NCBI GenBank assembly: GCA_946188175.1
Contig: CAMHUJ010000152.1
Coordinates: 1-5,356 of the forward strand
Direction of reading: 5' to 3'
Length of the DNA stretch: 5,356 nucleotides
Source: an uncultured Ruminococcus sp.
GTDB lineage: Bacteria > Bacillota > Clostridia > Oscillospirales > Ruminococcaceae
The notes under the pieces were generated by a model that did no database searches, was not told the origin of the DNA, and saw only the letters and a list, made by a program, of their open reading frames with translations. The position numbers and the translations under genes were made by a program. This document shows, in pieces, positions 4,889 through 5,356 of this stretch. Position 1 is the stretch's first letter; each line of letters opens with the position of its first letter.

Positions 4889-5353
4889 TTATGCCGGACG
4901 AACCGACGCGACGACGGTCTGTGCCAGCGCAGGATCATCGCTCACAACGATTACGGTTTTTGCCGCTTCAGTATCCGGATAACAGCGGACCGTCAGACAA
5001 TATCTGCCGCTTTTTGAGCTGCTCTGCTCGACGATTGCCTTGAATGCACCTGCTTCAATATAATAACTGCAATTTTCAACCGAAAGCGGCGATTCCAGTG
5101 TGCTCTCAGTGTCATTTGAATCGACCCGCAGCAGTGCCGGCACATAGATCGCCTTTAAGACATAGAGCTTTGTAAACGCATATGCTTCGATCAATGAAAA
5201 TTTGTTGTAGTCGTCCATGTCCATTTTTTCCAGCAAATACATCAGCGCATTGTCATTTTCAGGGAGCTCGTAGCCGATCTTTTTTATGCCGAGCTCCGTG
5301 AGCCAGCCGCGGCCGGCAAGCCAGATGCCAACCAGATGATGTTCATTTTTCAT
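4889..5353 (-). CDS. unrecognised soluble protein of 154 residues
   Basis: The frame runs from ATG at 5353 to TAA at 4891-4889. Only three bases remain upstream in the window, so the ribosome binding site cannot be seen and a longer N-terminus cannot be excluded. There is no signal peptide or membrane helix. The N-terminal half (VGIWLAGRGWLTELGIKKIGYELPENDNALMYLLEKM, split at about residues 8-25 and 26-44) looks alpha-helical. Residues 47-71 (DDYNKFSLIEAYAFTKLYVLKAIY) contain an aromatic-rich helix. The C-terminal half (about 95-154) alternates hydrophobic and polar residues as in a beta-rich domain, for example YCLTVRCYP and AKTVIVVSDDP. I do not recognise the family and infer no function. 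It has its own terminator, separating it from the membrane-protein gene on the same strand. Confidence 0.7.
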   Translation of the reverse strand: MKNEHHLVGIWLAGRGWLTELGIKKIGYELPENDNALMYLLEKMDMDDYNKFSLIEAYAFTKLYVLKAIYVPALLRVDSNDTESTLESPLSVENCSYYIEAGAFKAIVEQSSSKSGRYCLTVRCYPDTEAAKTVIVVSDDPALAQTVVASVRPA

Positions 5354-5356
5354 ATA

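Noticed and set aside
4576..4938. A 120-codon minus-strand frame.
   Set aside because: It runs through a perfect terminator hairpin, the promoter at 4661-4689 and the end of the neighbouring gene, and its composition is not protein-like.
4705..5043. A 112-codon plus-strand frame preceded by AGGTGA.
   Set aside because: It crosses the terminator hairpin at 4816-4845 and then runs antisense to the gene at 4889-5353. No promoter precedes it.

Overview
The window looks like chromosomal DNA of a low-to-moderate GC Firmicute, most likely a gut clostridium of the Ruminococcus/Oscillospiraceae type. The reasons are Gram-positive Shine-Dalgarno sites, sigma-A-type promoters with an extended -10, and the protein families present (DUF4291, SPL-type radical SAM, ribbon-helix-helix/DUF1413, an IS66 remnant). 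The genus is an inference; no marker gene is present. It reads as an accessory region of short transcription units, gene fragments and an insertion-sequence remnant.

Layout. 1-336: AT-rich 3' end of a membrane protein (about 29% GC over the first 300 bases), possibly an ABC-2-type permease. 367-528: a GC-richer (about 55%) 3' gene fragment of unknown family, then a strong hairpin at 551-594. 727-2202: a two-gene operon with its own strong promoter, encoding a DUF4291 protein and a 287-residue SplB-like radical SAM protein whose ribosome binding site overlaps the preceding stop. 2245-2272: a perfect 12-bp hairpin that can end both this operon and the convergent gene at 2277-2597 (minus). That gene encodes a 106-residue protein with a ribbon-helix-helix-like N-terminus and a DUF1413-like C-terminus. 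Its promoter region (2606-2722) holds a 12-bp inverted repeat across the start point and three CTGTTCA heptamers at exactly 42-bp intervals. 2789-3222: an IS66-family transposase reduced to its N-terminal 104 or so residues, but with an intact promoter and ribosome binding site. 3274-4500 (minus): a five-helix membrane protein with a DUF3592-like segment, flanked by two copies of a 23-bp repeat and driven by a promoter at 4661-4689 through a leader of about 150 nt. 4889-5353 (minus): an unrecognised 154-residue soluble protein, followed by a perfect 13-bp terminator hairpin.

How the parts relate. The clearest functional unit is the DUF4291-SPL operon, where co-transcription suggests a joint role that cannot be named from sequence alone. 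The clearest regulatory structure is the phased array in front of the small ribbon-helix-helix gene, which looks like an autoregulatory operator. Four promoters in the window share TGTGC immediately before the -10 hexamer, so these units probably use the same housekeeping sigma factor.
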